A stretch of DNA of 64,000 bases from Craterostigma plantagineum (GCA_027422505.1 JAPQWV010000028.1:7096001-7160000), one strand, 5' to 3'; positions 11,565 through 22,365 are shown, numbered from the stretch's first letter. Made by a program: numbers and translations. Notes: generated from the letters alone by a model not told the origin.

Positions 11565-12182
11565 ACCGGATCCATCATCATATTTACAAGGAAATATATT
11601 TTCAAAGACACATGCATTCCTCGATTCCATTACCGTGTTCGTGTATATCCGAAATTTTCGAATCATAGACAAGAAACCGATATGCGTAGTACTATTGAGT
11701 GCATATCCTGTGAAAATACAGTCCACCGTTTTAGGACCAATTTTCACCGCTTTAGGCGTAAGTACGACTACCTTCGCGAAACACCCCCACATTCGCAAAT
11801 GTTGGTACGAAGGCGTCTTTCCTTTCCATAATTCATATGGAGTTTTATTCATTTTCTTTCTATGTATCCTATTTAATAGGTAATTACTCGACAAGATAGC
11901 TTCGCCCCACATATTAGGTGGTAGACCTGAACTCAATAACATCACATTCATCATTTCTTTTAATGTGCGATTCTTTCGTTCGGCCACTCCGTTTGATTGA
12001 GGTGAATACATGGCGGTCACTTCATGGACGATACCATATTCCACACAGAAGCTCCCAATTGGCGCTTCGTATTCCCTGCCTCGATCACTTCTCAATCTTT
12101 TAATTTTCTTGCCGAGTTGCGTTTCAACTTCGGTTTTGGGGAGAATGAATTTCTCTAATGCTTCGTCTTTGCTCTTAAGCAA
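11565..12182 (-). pseudogene. Copia 1 integrase, C-terminal half
   Basis: Minus strand: LGKKIKRLRSDRGREYE, SPQSNGVAERKNRTLKEM, MWGEAILSSNYLLNRI, KTPYELWKGKTPSYQHLRMWGC. These are the second Asp and the Glu region of the copia integrase catalytic triad plus the following conserved block. The frame from the protease part breaks near 12180, and the lower-coordinate end is cut by the hAT insertion. Confidence 0.88.
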
Positions 12183-13123
12183 ATAAACATAGCAATATTT
12201 GGTGCAATCGTCAATAAATGTTTATTGCCACCACGTGTTTGAACGTATTTCAAATCACATAAATCGCTATAAATCAATTCAAGCGGTTCGGTACTTCTTG
12301 CTACCGAGGGAAAAGACGATATCGTCATTTTTGCTTCAATGCAAATTTCGCATTTATGTTTCGAATTAATTTCGAATGTTGGAATATGGTCCATGTTAGT
12401 TAATCGACGTATCGATTCAAAACTAACGTGACCTAATCTACCGTGCCATAAATTGGAAGATTCAAGCAAGTGAACGGAAGAACATTTTTCGTTCTCATTT
12501 ACAATAGTCATTACATTCAGCTTGAACAAACCATCACAGGCGTAGTCTTTACCAACAAACACACCCGACTTAGACAATATCACTTTGTCGGATTCAATAA
12601 CAATACGAAAACCATGTTTGTTCAACAAGAATCCCGAAATTAGATTTTTTCGGATCTCCGGAACGTACAACACATCTTTCAGCGTTAATAATTTCTCGGA
12701 AGTCATTTTGAGCAGCACGCTTCCTTTACCCTCAACGGTAGCAGCAGCTGAGTTGCCCATGTAGATCTTTTCTCCTTCAACCGGCTCACAGGTAGAGAAA
12801 AATCTACGGTTCGTGCACACATGACGTGTAGCATCGATATCGTTCCACCATTCTTGTGGATTCGACCCAACCATGTTTACCTGCGAAACGACAGCAACAA
12901 CATCAAAATCATCGACACCCTTAGTGATGTCTTTAATCATATTAGCTTCGTTGCTTTGTTTTGGCAGGCGACAATCCGCCGACTTGTGACCCAATTTACC
13001 ACAATTAAAACACTTTCCCTTAAATTTGTGCTTTTGCTTCGAGACACCTCCGGTAGCCCCGAGCTTCTTTTTGCCCTTATCGACAGTCTTGCCTTTCTTA
13101 GAACCATGCTCAAGCATGTTCAC
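12155..13123 (-). pseudogene. Copia 1 zinc knuckle - protease - pre-integrase
   Basis: Minus-strand frame of 322 codons. It contains a CCHC zinc knuckle (CFNCGKLGHKSADC), a protease-like region in which the expected catalytic D-[ST]-G is not intact (WWNDIDATRHVC), and the GAG-pre-integrase block LWHGRLGHVSFESIRRL...CEICIEAK that starts the integrase HHCC domain. It leads into the integrase piece at 11565-12182 after a frame break. Confidence 0.88.
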
Positions 13124-13139
13124 CTTGGGCTTGGATGAG

Positions 13140-13860
13140 TTCGTAACTCTTCGTTCGGACCCTCTGTTGTCTTCTTCGATACGAAGTCTAACAATCAGAT
13201 CCTCCAGAGACGTCTCTTTGCGTTTATGCTTTAAATAGTTTTTGAAGTCTTTTCAACCGGAAAGCAGCTTTTCAATAATAGCCCCCACTTGGAAAGATTC
13301 ACTCAAAACCATCCCTTCCGCAAGGATGTAGGTCGTGCAAGATCAGTTGAATCTCTTGCGCTTGACTGATAACAGTCTTCGAATCGACCATCATATAATC
13401 AAGGAACCGTCCGACAACAAATTTCTTTGTGCCGGCATCCTCCGATTTATATTTCCGATCTAGCGACTCCCATTAGGCATTTCCATCCCACAATATACAT
13501 TGTATAAAGTGTCGCTCAGCACGTTCAAGATGTAACTACGACATAAGAAATCGGAGTGCTTCCATGCGTCCACAGCGGTCACCACCTCCAGAGTCGTTAC
13601 GTCTTTGGACACCTTGGGCTTGTCCTCCTTCAGGTACGTCGCCAGGTTGAGCATGGTGAGATAGAACAGCATCTTCTGTTGCCATTGTTTGAACGTCAAA
13701 GTTGTCCCCGTAAACTTCTCCGGCTTCTCCAAGTGGTTGATCGGTACGTTTGGCTTCGCCGCCGTAGGTATGACAGTGGATAACAACAGTAGTTGGGAGA
13801 ACGACATCGTTCCCGGTAGAACCTTGGTTGTTGGGGGAGTCCACGTTGTCTGACATCTTC
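13140..13860 (-). pseudogene. Copia 1 gag
   Basis: Minus strand: PNVPINHLEKPEKFTGTTLTFKQWQQKMLFYLTMLNLA and VDAWKHSDFLCRSYILN, the conserved core of a widespread plant copia gag, within frames at about 13927-13460. The frame is then lost; short gag-like stretches (KFVVGRFLDY type) can be followed to about 13140. Not intact. Confidence 0.82.
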
Positions 13861-13891
13861 GCGGGATCGTTGGATCTATTTTAAGATTGTT

Positions 13892-14299
13892 TGCCGGAAA
13901 GAAAAATATTCGAAGATTGTGTCGCACACAATTTCCTTAAAATATATTCGCTCCCTCACGTATGTGCTAGAGGTTTTATCGAGCGTCTATTTCCCAGGAT
14001 ACTTCGAAAAAACTCGGCGCTCGTTTAGCACAAAAACGACACCGACGGCGAACGGAACAAGAACGATAGCAGAAACAATTTTTTATGAATTAGTATTATT
14101 GTTTTTCTTTTCCTTGTGTTGTTTTTGTTCTAACCTTAATGAACCTATTTATAGCCAAAAATTAAAATAATTTTTTTTTTAATTCAATGACTAAACACGT
14201 TTGAGGAGTGGTTTAAACCACTCCATCATACCACTCTAAAAATCAACTTATCCTCATTCACCTAATTTATAAAATTAGTATAATATAAATTATCTAACA
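13892..14299 (-). repeat. 5' LTR of copia 1
   Basis: 408 bases matching 7728-8133. The 3' end (minus strand) is CCGGCA next to gag, and the 5' end is TGTTAGATAA. Scattered differences from the other LTR show it is not a recent insertion. Confidence 0.88.
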
Positions 14300-15400
14300 A
14301 TATCTAACTTCCTAAAAGTGTACTTTTCTTTCTTTATCGATCGCCTCGAATTTTTTAAAATGGATTGTCCAAACATTGAAAGAGTTCTCATTGATTTGAT
14401 GGTTCTTATAAGTTCCATATTACCTCTAGAGATATGACGAGCTCACCCAATTAACTCTATTCCTTGGAAACTATATAAGTTACATAAAGCGAACCTTATT
14501 CCGATGCTTTTTTTTCCTCTCTCTCTCTCCGGTGTATTTATTACAAGTCCTAGCTATTCTTTTAAAATTTAGGGGCATTTTCATTTCAGGCCCCAGATAA
14601 CTATGATTTAGGATTCAGGCCCTCTTGGTAAAAATTTTAGTTTTAAGGACCCATTTTCTGCAGTACCATTTCATTGCTTTTACATACCAGTATGTTGAAA
14701 TTCTGTACCGCAAAACCATAATCCGGTACCAGTTTATGATCATCTGATACCAGTTTATTTTCTGCAGTACCACTTCATTGCTCTGAGTACGTTGAAAGTT
14801 TGTAACACGAAATGATCATTCTATACCAGTTCATATATCTTTCATACCACTTTTTTTACACCACACAAAATGGGTCCTTTACTCTAAAAAATTCCCAAAT
14901 AGGGCCTGAATTCGAAATCAAACCCTTAATGGGCCTGATTTCGAATTGACCCTAAAATATAATCTTAGTAACACTTGCGTGAATCCTACTTCATTCATTC
15001 AGTGGGATCATAACTTAACTCGGTAAATGCAAATTAGGAAGAGGAGGAGAAGAGAAATAACACATGGCCACAGTTTTATTGAGATGTACACACTATTACA
15101 CAATTCCTTCTTTATTTGTTTCCGTGGAAGCACATGATCATAATTCCATATCACTCCATTCCACGTATCTCGATTCTCTCCCCAAGAATGTTTAAGGAGG
15201 TTTTTGTGAACTCACAAAAAAGAATATAATACTATCAAAATCACTTCTTGGAATAATAAGTTCACCCATGCCCAAGAAAAACAACTATCCTCACAAAATG
15301 AAACTCCTTAAGAGAAAACCCCATCTTCTCCTCGATCGTTAGTTCTATCTCGCGTGCTTTTGCTGATTGAGAAAGAATAGGAAACAACACTAAGCTGAGA
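14300..15400. other. Intergenic region upstream of the pseudokinase gene
   Basis: No coding signal. It contains the repeat element 14565-14955. The remaining 14956-15400 is ordinary AT-rich sequence that should include the promoter and 5' leader of the gene at 15401; I cannot pick a convincing TATA box. Confidence 0.5.
14565..14955. repeat. Second CAGGCCC/GGACC non-coding element
   Basis: Inverted ends: the left arm has AGGGGCATTTTCATTTCAGGCCCC, ATTCAGGCCC and TTTTAAGGACCCA; the right arm has TGGGTCCTTTACTC, GGGCCTGAATTC and GGGCCTGATTTCGAATT. The core contains repeats of TTCTGCAGTACCA(T/C)TTCATTGC and TACCAGTT, the reverse complement of the 21-bp unit in 6660-7095. Confidence 0.6.
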
Positions 15401-16633
15401 TTGATTGAGAAAAGAAAAAGGAAAAATTTTGCAGAAACGATGAGTCAGATTTTGCTGATAACAGCCCTAGTCAGCTTAGCAGCAAGCGTATTCCTCGGAG
15501 CTGTGTTTCTCTACATTCAATGGAGCAGAAAAACCCAAGAATCTTCCATCCAAAACCAACGCTTGGAAGCCCAGCAACTGAACTTGAGCATCAGAACAAC
15601 AGCCACGAGCAGCGACAAGAAGCTATCCTTCGAAGGATCTCATTACAACTTCGACACAGATCCTACGACGACAACGCCCCACAAGCAAACCCTCGACAGC
15701 TACACCTTCGAGGATCTCAGCAAAGCCACGGACAACTTCTCCTCCATGAATCTGATAGAAGGTTCCGTCTTCCACGGCCGTTTAAAGGGGAAGAGCGTAG
15801 CCATAAAGAGGACTTCATCAGATTTCATCTCAAGAATCGATTTCATCCTCTTCTACGAAAGGATCCACAGGCATCCCTCCATAATGAGGCTCTACGGAAC
15901 TTGTTCTTCTAGTTCGGCTGATTCCTTCCTAGTCTTCGAATACGCCAAGAACGGCTCATTGAAGGATTGGATTCACGGCGGCCTTGCCATCAAGAGCCAA
16001 TTCATTGCTTCTTGCGAGTGCTTCTTGACTTGGAATCAGCGGATGAAGATATGCCTCGACGTTGCAAAAGCACTGAAGCACATGCACCATACTTTGACGC
16101 CTGGCTATGTCCATAGGCACATAAAGAGCAGAAACGTTTTCTTGGACGACGACTTCAGCGCCAAAGTTGGGAACTTTGGAATGGCGAACTGCGCCGTCGA
16201 AGATGGAGATGACGATGGGTACTTAGCGCCTGAGTGCGTCTCCCAAGGCACTGTTTCGCCGGGAATCGACGTGTTTGCTTATGGGGTCGTTTTGCTAGAG
16301 ATTTTATCGGGAAAACCGCCGATGGCTTGCGACGACGAGGGGAGATCAATTGTGAAGCTCTGCGATGAAATTAAGGCGATTTTAGGGTCGGAGAATGCTG
16401 GGGATTTCTTGGGGTGGATCGATTGTTCGTTGGGGGAGAATTATTCGTTCGATGCGGCGGTGATGTTGGCCAATCTGGCGAGTTCTTGCGTGGAGGACGA
16501 CCCTTGTTTGAGGCCTAACGCCGGAGAAATTGTGGTGAAATTAATGAGAATCGTCGAGCAATCGTCGCAGGGTGACGCCGGCGGCGGTACTGAGAGTTCG
16601 TGCAAGCCCCTTGTTAAGGCTGTTGCTGTGTGA
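15401..16633 (+). CDS. Receptor-like pseudokinase, LysM-RLK (LYK4/5-like) kinase without ectodomain
   Basis: One-exon gene of 410 codons. The first ATG is 15401; an alternative start at codon 14 (15440) gives MSQILLIT directly before the membrane segment. Residues about 17-41 form one hydrophobic helix followed by basic residues (QWSRK), so the protein is probably a membrane-anchored cytosolic kinase domain. Residues about 98-390 are kinase-like: YTFEDLSKATDNF lead-in, degenerate Gly loop EGSVFHG, VAIKR (Lys about 136). The catalytic loop reads HRHIKSRN instead of HRDxKxxN (about 238-245), and DFG is replaced by GNFG (about 257), so catalysis is very unlikely. LIEGSVFHG, HIKSRNVFLD and NFGMA fit the LYK4/LYK5 chitin-receptor group, which is intronless and kinase-dead in known members. 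No LysM domains or signal peptide are encoded here or just upstream. It may act as a scaffold or be a truncated family member. Confidence 0.85.
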   Translation: MIEKRKRKNFAETMSQILLITALVSLAASVFLGAVFLYIQWSRKTQESSIQNQRLEAQQLNLSIRTTATSSDKKLSFEGSHYNFDTDPTTTTPHKQTLDSYTFEDLSKATDNFSSMNLIEGSVFHGRLKGKSVAIKRTSSDFISRIDFILFYERIHRHPSIMRLYGTCSSSSADSFLVFEYAKNGSLKDWIHGGLAIKSQFIASCECFLTWNQRMKICLDVAKALKHMHHTLTPGYVHRHIKSRNVFLDDDFSAKVGNFGMANCAVEDGDDDGYLAPECVSQGTVSPGIDVFAYGVVLLEILSGKPPMACDDEGRSIVKLCDEIKAILGSENAGDFLGWIDCSLGENYSFDAAVMLANLASSCVEDDPCLRPNAGEIVVKLMRIVEQSSQGDAGGGTESSCKPLVKAVAV

Positions 16634-17626
16634 ATGAGATTGTCTCTATGTTTTCTAAGTGAAAAATATGTTACTATTTAATGCTATTATATAATATTGG
16701 TGTTACAACGACAGTATGTTTGTAAATTAAATTGTAATCTGTCCATGGTTGAATAAACTATCTTGGTAAATATATAGTTTTCTTGCCAAACACAATCTGA
16801 GATGAGTGAAATAAAAAAACAAAAACTCAATTTATTGACAATGGGTTTAAAGTTGGAATTACACGATATGTTGAGGTGGGTATGGATTAAGGGGATTTTT
16901 TGTCCTAAAACTTGATATCATAACGAGCTTCTAATTCTTTGCTCAGATGAAGTGCCGATAAATGACTGATTTTTTGTGGCGGAAGTCTTAGTTAACATTA
17001 ATGATTGTTAGATTTAGTGTTCCATTTGAAGGCCCATGAACGAATTCACCGTCGTATGCTAACCGGCGATTACTAGCGATTTCGGCTTCATGCAGGCCAG
17101 TTGCAGCCTGCAATCCGAACTGAGGACGTAGAGATGCTTATCGTTAAAGGAAAAGATTTGTTTAGTGATCTTATGTATGACTGAAGGCATGCTAAATCCA
17201 ATCCAAAAATCAATCTATTACAAAATTTCTAACACAATCCTAAGTCCATATAAGCTTGTGGGGTTCCTCTCAAATTAATTGGCAAAAGAGGGAGTTAGCC
17301 CACAAGTTGACCAACTTCTTCGATTTATCCGAGTGGAACTTGGGTTTGACGCCCAACATAGACTACAACAAGTACCAGTTTGTTTTAAAGAAACTCGAAG
17401 TTTAATTAATTTGTTGAAACTTATTGATTAAAGAAAATGTCACGCCCCTAACATATCATGTCTGAACAATATGGCATCATTACGAACACTAGTATTGTTG
17501 GCACACCCTATGTCTGAGGATAGTAAAAATTGATTAGTAGTGGATGATTTTATTAGTAATAATTTAATATTTATTTACTAAAAAAATTAACATACTAAAC
17601 ATAGAAATGGACAGTTTTTATGTGGC
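16634..17626. other. 3' flank and gene-free region
   Basis: The 3' UTR of the pseudokinase gene is followed by AT-rich DNA. It contains the plastid rRNA fragment at 17031-17128. At 17255-17400 there is a moderately complex segment (AGCTTGTGGGGTTCCTC, then a run without obvious repeats) that I could not identify. Confidence 0.5.
17031..17128 (-). rRNA. rrn16: Nuclear insert of plastid 16S rRNA gene (fragment)
   Basis: About 98 bases match the reverse complement of the 3' part of plastid 16S rRNA, including the universal blocks TACTAGCGATT and GCAGCCTGCAATCCGAACTGA. The helix sequence reads CGCCGGTTAGCATACGACGG after reversal, the plastid/cyanobacterial form, not the mitochondrial one. Several substitutions and one deletion are present. 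It is a pseudogenised organelle-DNA insertion (NUPT), not a working rRNA gene. Confidence 0.88.
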
Positions 17627-18205
17627 TTTGGATCATTTGTTCTATTTAGTGTTCCAATCTTCTGTTCCATTCATTATACTAGTACTATCTGCACACTCTA
17701 TGCGTGTGCTTTTTATTTTTGAAATTCCTAATTTATGTTTAGTAGATGAAATATAATTTTTATATATATAAAAGGAAAATAATGATTATGGGTATAAGTA
17801 TAATAACTAAAAATTGTGGGGTTAAATGTGATAATTATTTAACTAATGAAATTAGAATTAGAGAGGTTAAATTGTAAATATTTTACAGACCAAATTAGCA
17901 GTTAATAGTCACCCCTCACCCTTAACATAATAGTATAGATACTGACGCCTATTAAATCATGCGGTTCAGAATTTATACTTTTGTTTTTTATTTTCTTCTT
18001 ACTTTATAATTACATAATCCACCAAATCAATATTTCATTATTATCTCACGTGATTTATATTATTAAAAAAATACAACACATACTTTCGTGATGATTAAAT
18101 CGATATCCATCTTATATTTTTAATAATTAAAAGAATTAACTATTTTTGAAATTTTGCAAATGGAACATAGCTTGGAACACAATTGTGTGGAACGGATGAT
18201 CCAAA
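17627..18205. mobile_element. MITE-like element with TTTGGATCAT ends
   Basis: The left end TTTGGATCATTTGTTC...AGTGTTCCAA...TGTTCCATT is matched in inverted orientation by the right end (AAATGGAACA...TTGGAACAC...GAACGGATGATCCAAA). The interior of about 500 bases is AT-rich and non-coding. The flanks share TTTTTATGTG(G/A)C (17615-17625 and about 18209-18220), possibly a target duplication with small slippage. The exact boundary is uncertain. Confidence 0.6.
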
Positions 18206-18351
18206 ACCTTTTTATGTGACTATGAATCGTGATGTTATGTTTATTTTAATTAATATTTTTTTGATACAAATATTGACGCACAAGTTGATCGTGAAATGGA
18301 ATCTCTTGGTTAATAAAATAGAAAAAAGGTTCACGTCTTAACGAATTTGGA

Positions 18352-18590
18352 GGCTTTTTTAATTAAATTATCAAAAAAATAATAACCATTAAAAAAACAA
18401 ACAGAAATAGAAAAGTATTAATAAAATAGAGAATTTCGTAATCCCAGATTACGAGTTACATAACTCGTATTCCGGGATTACGAGTTACTGTCCGAGCTGG
18501 CGGCCTTACGTGGAGTAACTCGTAATCCCAGAATACGAGTTACATATCGTAATCTGGGATTACAAGTTAGATCAGGTTTTGAATAAAACC
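18352..18590. repeat. Left TIR and subterminal repeats of MULE copy B
   Basis: The outer AT-rich TIR (18352-18435) contains TATTAATAAAATAGAGAA. It is followed by TACGAGTTA/TAACTCGTA palindromic pairs at about 18445-18570 (for example CCCAGATTACGAGTTAC and CCGGGATTACGAGTTAC). Confidence 0.8.
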
Positions 18591-19030
18591 CTACAGCGGC
18601 GACGAAGACGACGAAGCGACGAAGAAGCAGACGAAGAAGCGACGACGACGAAGCAGACGTGACCAACGCCACCCAGTGCCTCCACGCCGCCGCTCACCCC
18701 ACCCCGTCGCTGCCCCGCCGCCCCCCGCGAGCCGCTGCCCAGCCGCCGCACCGCCCTGCCCCACTACCCCGCACTCCAGCCTGCCGCGCCCCACTGCGCA
18801 GCCGCCCCGCCCTGCGCCACTGCCCCGCCACCGCGAGACGCTGCCCCGCCGCCCCGCCCTGCCCCGCCGCCCGGCCCTGCCCCACTGCCCCGCCACCCCG
18901 AGAGGCTGCTCTGCCGCTTCCCCGCCGCAACCTTCCGCCCCGCCACCCCGCCCCGCTGCCCCGCCGCACCCCGCGACACCCCCCCCCCCCCCCCGGCTGC
19001 GACTCGCCGATCCGCCGCCCAGACGACGTC
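18590..19030. other. GC-rich CCG-type island upstream of PMD gene (copy B)
   Basis: About 440 bases of CCGCC-rich low-complexity DNA, ending in a C-run at 18980-18994, between the TIR and the PMD start. All frames look open on one or both strands because of composition. Same relative position as 5710-6120 in copy A. Confidence 0.55.
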
Positions 19031-20115
19031 CTACTCGCGATTAGTTCGGGTACCCCGTTACGATCCTAAATACGAATTTTTGTGTTAATTTCATCATATT
19101 GTCAAATGCTTTTATTGATTGTTGATTTGTTTGGTTTCTTTTTTTTTTAATGTAGAATGGATTTTGGTTCTTCTTACGGGCCTTTTGATAGTTCGGTGTT
19201 GACGATGCAGTCAAATCACCGTAGTGTAGATTTGTTGTAAGATGAGACAGCAATAGATAGAACTATTAAGATTAGGTCCTTAGAGAATGTAGTGTGGGGT
19301 ACGAGAGAAGCACCGAATATCTTACACGGTCGCTTATTAGGGAAGTTGAACGATATGGGTCTATACAGCGTCTACAGCTGTATGTCGCAGAGAGTTGACC
19401 CTCATTTGATTACAGCATTGGTAGAGCGTTGGAGGAAGGAGACCCATACGTTTCATTTTTTGTTGGGGAGGCGACCGTTACCTTACAGGACGTAGGTATC
19501 TTGTGGGGGTTGCCTATAGATGGTAGTTGTGTCTCCGGTGTGATCCATACTAGGACGGTCACACAGTGGATGGACGAGTGCGAGCGGTTGCTAGGTTTTA
19601 GACCGCCTGCAGAGAAAATTAAGGGGTCATCGCTTTCGATGAAGTCGTTAGCGGGTTGGTTGTTAGCCCATCCGATTGCGGATGATAGTGACGAAGAAGA
19701 GGTCGAGTGTTCAGCACGGGGTTATGCAATGCTTCTATTCGGTGCCGTCATGTTCCCCGATTGTAGCGCCAGCACCGTTTCATTGACTTACGTTCAGCTG
19801 TTGGAGGATATTGAGGAGGTGAGCACATTTAGTTGGGGTAGTGCAGTGCTGGCATTCCTATATAGAGAGTTTTGTTCGGCATGCGAGCCGAAAAAGCTAA
19901 ATATAGGCGGACCCCTACGGCTGTTGCAGGTAATTATATAGAAAATTTGATTAAATTTATAGTTATTTTAAACATTTATTTAGAACAAGTGATTTGTTTT
20001 AGGCATGGGCATATGTGAGGATTTTGCCATTTCAGCCAGTATGGGATGTTAATCGTATCACGATGGAACCCCGAATAGTCGATAGGATAGTCTTACCGAT
20101 CCCGCCACATGCTGC

Positions 20116-21700
20116 GAGGTATGGTCGTTCCTCAAAAGTTGTGAATCTTTTTTTCTTCTTACATTTATAATTGTTGTGTAAATATTTGACAGGTGGAACG
20201 CATTCATTGATTTTACTACATCGACGAATTCGAATGTACGCACAATCCGCGAGTGCATTGATCGACTGCAGCCGCATCAATTTTATGGACTCCGTACAAT
20301 ATGACGCTACCGGAGATTGACGCTCTTCGTGCCGAGTGCTTGCCGATCGCTTGTCGATCGAGGTGTCACTGATCTTCTTCAATATCGTGGAGTGGCATTA
20401 CCCCGAACGAGTACTTCGGCAGTTTGGAACTATCCAAGGGATTCCCGTTATACCGCCGTATCGAGATATCAATCTTCATACGTACGAGTGGCGACAGCGG
20501 TCGGGGATGGATTGGAGATCGCACCGTGCAATCTGGATTGGGTTATGGGAGGCTTGAGAGGACACCATTGTCAATGGTCCTCCCACGACTGCACTCATGT
20601 CTATGGAGGATGGATATTACGACTGGTTTCATCGGATCACTTGCCTCTATATATCTCCACATGCGATGCAGATGTCACAGGGCTTCCAGAAGGGGGATAC
20701 GGTGTTTATGTCGACCATCGTAAGTTTAATTTATGTATTAATGTTATTTGTTTAATAGCCCAAATGATATAATTTATTTTTTGAATTTTAGGAACGCGGG
20801 GTTCACGACAGCCTTCGTTACGCGAGGAGCGGCGATTATGACGAGTCGATCCATTTACTGGAGCAGATGGATAACATGTTTATCTCGCGACGCCAAATTC
20901 GACGAAGCAGCGAGGTATTGTCGTTCTTCCAAAAGTTGCGAATTCATACATTTATAATTGTTGAGTAAATATTTGACAGGTGGAACTCATTCTTTGACTT
21001 TACTACGTCGACGAATTCGAACGTATGCATCATCCGCGAGTGCATTGATCGCATGCAGCCGCATCAATTTGCATGGACTCCGTACTTAATGACGCTCCCG
21101 GAGATTGAGGCTCTTCCTCCCGCGTGCTTACCGACCGCTTATCGGTCGAGGTGTCCAGTGATATTCTTCAATATCGTGGAGTTTCATTACCCGAACGAGT
21201 ACTTCGTCAATTTGGGATTATCCAAGGGATTCCCATTATACCGCCGTATCGAGATATCAATCTTCATACGTACGAGCGTCGGCAGCGGTCGGGGATGGGT
21301 TGGAGATCGCATCATGCCGGCTGGGTTCAGTTATGGCAGGATCGAGAGGACACCGTCGTGGATGGTCCTCCCGTGACTGTCTTGAACTCGGTCGAGGATG
21401 GATACTACGAGTGGTTTCATCGCATCACTCGCCTCTACATATCTTCACATGCGATACAGATGCCGCAGGGATTCCAGATGGGGGATGCGGTGTTTATGGA
21501 GACCATCGTAAGTTTAATTTATGTATTAATGATAGTTGTTTAATAGCCCAAATGATATAATCTACTCTTTCATTTTTAGGAACGCGGGGTTCAAGACAGC
21601 CTTGGTTACGCTAGGACCGGTGATCATAACGAGTCCATCCGCTTACTGGAGCAGATGGACGGCATGTTTATCTCGCGACGCCGAGTTCGACGAGGGAGTG
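20116..21700 (+). repeat. Tandem duplication (about 0.79 kb) inside the PMD gene
   Basis: The segment of about 20116-20910 (end of one intron, a large exon, an intron, part of the next exon) is repeated at about 20912-21700. Matching landmarks are TATTTGACAGGTGGAAC (20180 and 20969), CGCGAGTGCATTGATCG (20249 and 21037), GACCATCGTAAGTTTAATTTATGTATTAATG (positions 20713 and 21503) and TTAGGAACGCGGGGTTCA (20789 and 21577). The two units differ by many substitutions, so the duplication is not recent. Copy A has a single unit. Confidence 0.88.
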
Positions 21701-21704
21701 GCGC

Positions 21705-21800
21705 CGGACCATCTCACATACATGACGCCGGACAAACTCACGTAGATGACGCCGGACCATCTCATATGCATGAGGCCGGAACATCACAAGTGCACGAAAC
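21705..21800 (+). repeat. 24-bp minisatellite in PMD C-terminal exon
   Basis: Three to four 24-bp units (for example ACCATCTCACATACATGACG plus CCGG) encode the 8-residue pattern P-S-H-x-H-x-A-G. Copy A has an equivalent array at about 3815-3905 on the other strand. Confidence 0.75.
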
Positions 21801-22184
21801 TGTGAACCCGTCATTCTTTGACTATTTTTTACCCTTTTTGCAATCATCTGCAGCCCAGGACATCTCACAGCCAGAGTATATGGATCATCAGGTATCTTAA
21901 ATTATTTTAAATTTAAAGCCGTTAAATTATTTACTAAAATTAAAATTTGGTTAATTATGATTAGGCGTTTACGACACCTTCATCACGACCGCGACGATCT
22001 CGAAGTCCGGTAGATGATGCGGAGCAAGGTAACCGTCGAGGAAGTAGAGTACGTAGGCCAGCTCGTTGTGGGACCGGTGGTCATTTGGCTCATCACGGAA
22101 GATAGATCGCTACGTGAAACGTAATTTTTTTTCGTAATGACTATTAAACGCGTTCGAATCGAATTTTGGGAGTTTTTTGTAATG

Positions 22185-22365
<181 letters not shown>

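Larger units (their letters stand above)
7728..14299 (-). mobile_element. Ty1/copia retrotransposon 1 (degenerate, split by hAT)
   Basis: Full-length but inactive copia-type LTR retrotransposon on the minus strand: 5' LTR 13892-14299, gag, protease/integrase, RT and RNase H fragments, then 3' LTR 7728-8133. A purine-rich tract (GTGGGGGAT on the minus strand) directly precedes the 3' LTR start TGTTAGATAA, which fixes orientation and boundary. The right flank begins ATATC (14300-14304). The same 5 bases occur at 7720-7724, three bases outside the left LTR, so the TSD is plausible but not exact. A 1217-bp hAT (10348-11564) interrupts the integrase-RT region. The coding parts carry many frame breaks. 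I see no clear tRNA-Met primer site after the 5' LTR. Confidence 0.9.
19157..22105 (+). pseudogene. Plant mobile domain (PMD) gene of MULE copy B, broken and partly duplicated
   Basis: Same family as 3480-5607. The start ATG is at 19157 (MDFGSSYG). PMD motifs: LGKLNDMGLY, ERWRKETHTF, TVTLQDVGILWGLPIDG, TQWMDECERLLGFRPP, KGSSLSMKSL. Exons inferred from GT-AG sites: about 19157-19929, 20003-20116, 20191-20719, 20792-20912, a second copy of the last two (20980-21509, 21580-21893), and 21965-22105 with a basic tail (RGSRVRRPAR). Lesions: TAA in the first exon (about 19238); a T-run near 19456 one base shorter than in copy A, shifting the frame right before TVTLQDV; and the tandem duplication. The 21700-21800 exon contains an 8-residue repeat of the type PSHIHDAG. 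Copy A is intact at the first two positions. Confidence 0.82.

Noticed and set aside
17031..17128. Functional rRNA gene
   Set aside because: Only about 98 bases with mutations and no flanking rDNA; treated as an organelle insert.
18659..19069. Pro-rich proteins on either strand
   Set aside because: GC-rich low-complexity DNA leaves several overlapping frames open at once; no frame is favoured.
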